From an uncultured Collinsella sp. (GTDB taxonomy: Bacteria; Actinomycetota; Coriobacteriia; Coriobacteriales; Coriobacteriaceae): 12,901 nucleotides of DNA. The number at the start of each line of letters is the position of its first letter. The stretch's first letter is position 1. The position numbers and the translations under genes are program-made. Below are positions 12,177 to 12,901 of this stretch, in pieces. The notes under the pieces were generated by a model, which did not search any database, was not told the DNA's origin, and saw only the letters and a list, made by a program, of their open reading frames with translations. The stretch covers positions 1 to 12,901 of the forward strand of contig CABULX010000065.1 in the NCBI GenBank assembly GCA_902492545.1, read 5' to 3'.

Positions 12177-12626
12177 CTACTTCTCGCCCTCCAGCAGTCC
12201 CACGATGCGGTCGATGTCGACGGCAAAGCGAGGCCTTCCCTCGCGCTCGTAGCGGTCGAGGTATGCCTGGCACTCGGAGACAATGCGCTTGGTGTTGCCA
12301 TCGATGATGCGCTGGAGCGTCTCGTAGTAGGCCGAGCCCTCGGTCCTGAAGCGGCGCTGGTAGGCCTTGGTTATGGGGAACATCTTGATGTAGTGGATGC
12401 CGTGGCGGCAGCCGGGGCGCGTCGTGGGGCGGGGTGGCAACGCAAAGTACTGGTCTTTGGGCACGTTAGGGGCGATGTTGGAACGCAGCGGCACGGCGAA
12501 GTCCCTGCGCTTCCCGCGGAAACGTAGCCTCACCACCACGATGCAGGGGCGATTGTGCTTAAGCATGAGCTCGCGGTCGCCATCGACGAGGTCGAAGAAG
12601 TCCTGGGAGATGGATACGATCTTCAT
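12177..12626 (-). CDS. ToxN/AbiQ-like endoribonuclease toxin (candidate type III toxin)
   Basis: The 149-residue protein follows the ToxN/AbiQ plan. It begins MKIVSIS. A strand RPCIVVVRLRFRGKRRDFAVPLRSN matches the K/RPFIGIVL-FAPLTSPK region of ToxN, where the Ser of the turn (here S49) is catalytically important. Then come GIHYIKMFPI, like the ToxN GLINLKFMIPI strand, and C-terminal helices (YYETLQRIIDGNTKRIVSECQ). ToxN enzymes cut RNA and are held inactive by a repeated pseudoknot RNA encoded just upstream; several give phage abortive infection. Here an extended -10 promoter and a structured leader lie upstream and a terminator lies downstream, which is that layout. AAGGGGG precedes the ATG by 8 nt. 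The family call is by motif memory, with low sequence identity. Confidence 0.62.
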   Translation of the reverse strand: MKIVSISQDFFDLVDGDRELMLKHNRPCIVVVRLRFRGKRRDFAVPLRSNIAPNVPKDQYFALPPRPTTRPGCRHGIHYIKMFPITKAYQRRFRTEGSAYYETLQRIIDGNTKRIVSECQAYLDRYEREGRPRFAVDIDRIVGLLEGEK

Positions 12627-12651
12627 CGGTTACGCCCCCTTCATACGAAGC

Positions 12652-12770
12652 GGGGCCCGCATCGCTGCAGGCCCCTACAGGTGGGCGATATTCTACGCCT
12701 TGCGGCACCCCGTCGCCCACGGAGGTTAAACGTACACGTAAGCCGTACTCTGAAAGCCGCGGCTTCCGGC
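12652..12770 (-). ncRNA. Structured leader RNA, candidate antitoxin
   Basis: Leftward RNA from about 12770 contains an outer 8-bp stem, GTGGGCGA/TCGCCCAC (12720-12681). Its inside can form GUGCC-GCAA-GGCGU, a GNRA-capped hairpin. Five nt later comes a 10-bp stem GGGGCCUGCA/UGCGGGCCCC (one U-G pair) capped by GCGA, also a GNRA loop (12675-12652). The second stem ends 25 nt before the toxin ATG and could act as the partial terminator usual between a type III antitoxin and its toxin. The tandem repeats typical of known type III antitoxins are not seen. Upstream parts (AAGCCGCGGCTT, TACG repeats) are palindromic. Confidence 0.5.
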
Positions 12771-12901
12771 AAGTAGTTTATACCACGAAAGGTCGCTTTC
12801 GATGCGCCTAGCTCGCAAAATAACACTCGCCGGGCCGTCACCCCTGATCTTCTCGACCGCCTCCTCCGGGTACTTATTGCGTGCCACGGGCACCTCCGTC
12901 C
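12726..12901 (-). CDS. C-terminal end of an unrecognised gene, cut by the window edge
   Basis: A leftward frame enters from the right edge (first full codon at 12899-12897) and stops at TAA 12728-12726. It reads TEVPVARNKYPEEAVEKIRG, then further residues ending in STAYVYV, for 57 residues. The first half has strongly GC-ending codons typical of the neighbourhood and a natural amino acid mix. The last 20 residues are less typical and overlap the promoter of the ToxN-like gene. I do not recognise it. Another frame is open over the same stretch, so chance cannot be excluded. Confidence 0.4.
   Translation of the reverse strand, partial: TEVPVARNKYPEEAVEKIRGDGPASVILRARRIESDLSWYKLLAGSRGFQSTAYVYV
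12777..12801 (-). promoter_or_regulatory. Extended -10 promoter with palindrome, upstream of the ToxN-like gene
   Basis: Leftward TGGTATAAA is a perfect extended -10 (TG-N-TATAAA, -10 hexamer at 12782-12777). Directly upstream lies CGAAAG-GTCG-CTTTCG (12786-12801, plus strand), a perfect 6-bp palindrome that may be an operator. No -35 is evident, which extended -10 promoters can do without. It lies inside the reading frame of the partial gene at the right edge. Confidence 0.55.

Noticed and set aside
12045..12527. Rightward 160-residue frame opposite the ToxN-like gene
   Set aside because: It is antisense, with no SD, and the leftward gene has a promoter, SD and terminator.
1..12901. tRNA or rRNA genes
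   Set aside because: No cloverleaf with a TTCGA-type T loop and acceptor stem, and no rRNA-like stretch, was noticed on either strand.

Overview
The window looks like a chromosomal segment of a high-GC member of the Coriobacteriia, most likely Collinsella or a close relative. This is an inference from three things: codon use that favours C or G in third position, a LuxR-type regulator of the kind common in that class, and a ParE/ParC-like topoisomerase pair of the divergent type also seen in Clostridia. No search could be run.

Left part (1-2450). A LuxR-family regulator is followed by a decayed tail of an LPXTG-type wall-anchored protein. Next is a leftward two-gene operon, a small XRE/HTH regulator and a four-helix membrane protein, with a well-formed sigma-A-type promoter and a hairpin terminator.

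Core (2346-8346). Two mirror-image clusters of an ACTCGG/CCGAGT motif surround the presumed promoter of an intact ATPase of the ATPase_2-DUF234 type, and the second cluster runs into its ribosome binding site. Then comes a two-gene operon for a type II topoisomerase (ParE-like, ParC-like). It is preceded by a perfect ATCGAAC-N4-GTTCGAT palindrome that fits an actinobacterial/Gram-positive LexA (SOS) box, and it is closed by a 17-bp GC-rich hairpin.

Right part (8400-12901). This is accessory and degraded DNA. Relics include an AAA ATPase rebuilt from pieces joined by two deletions and headed by three 19-nt tandem repeats, the C-terminus of a DUF4143-type ATPase, a frameshifted gene resembling DUF4313, and a YjdF-family (DUF2992) gene with a one-base frameshift at its start. 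Apparently intact genes are a leftward flavoprotein with a four-cysteine cluster, a membrane PH-domain protein, and a leftward gene resembling ToxN/AbiQ toxins of type III toxin-antitoxin systems. A promoter with an extended -10 and a leader of about 140 nt lie upstream of that toxin. The leader holds two hairpins that can each be capped by a GNRA tetraloop, and an intrinsic terminator follows the toxin gene. This toxin and its structured leader are the best candidate for an undescribed system here.

Two themes recur. Three ATPase genes of defence/mobile-type families occur in 8 kb, only one of them intact, and the two whose 5' ends are visible have repeats that run directly into the ribosome binding site. 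Several genes are also caught in early decay by single frameshifts or short deletions.
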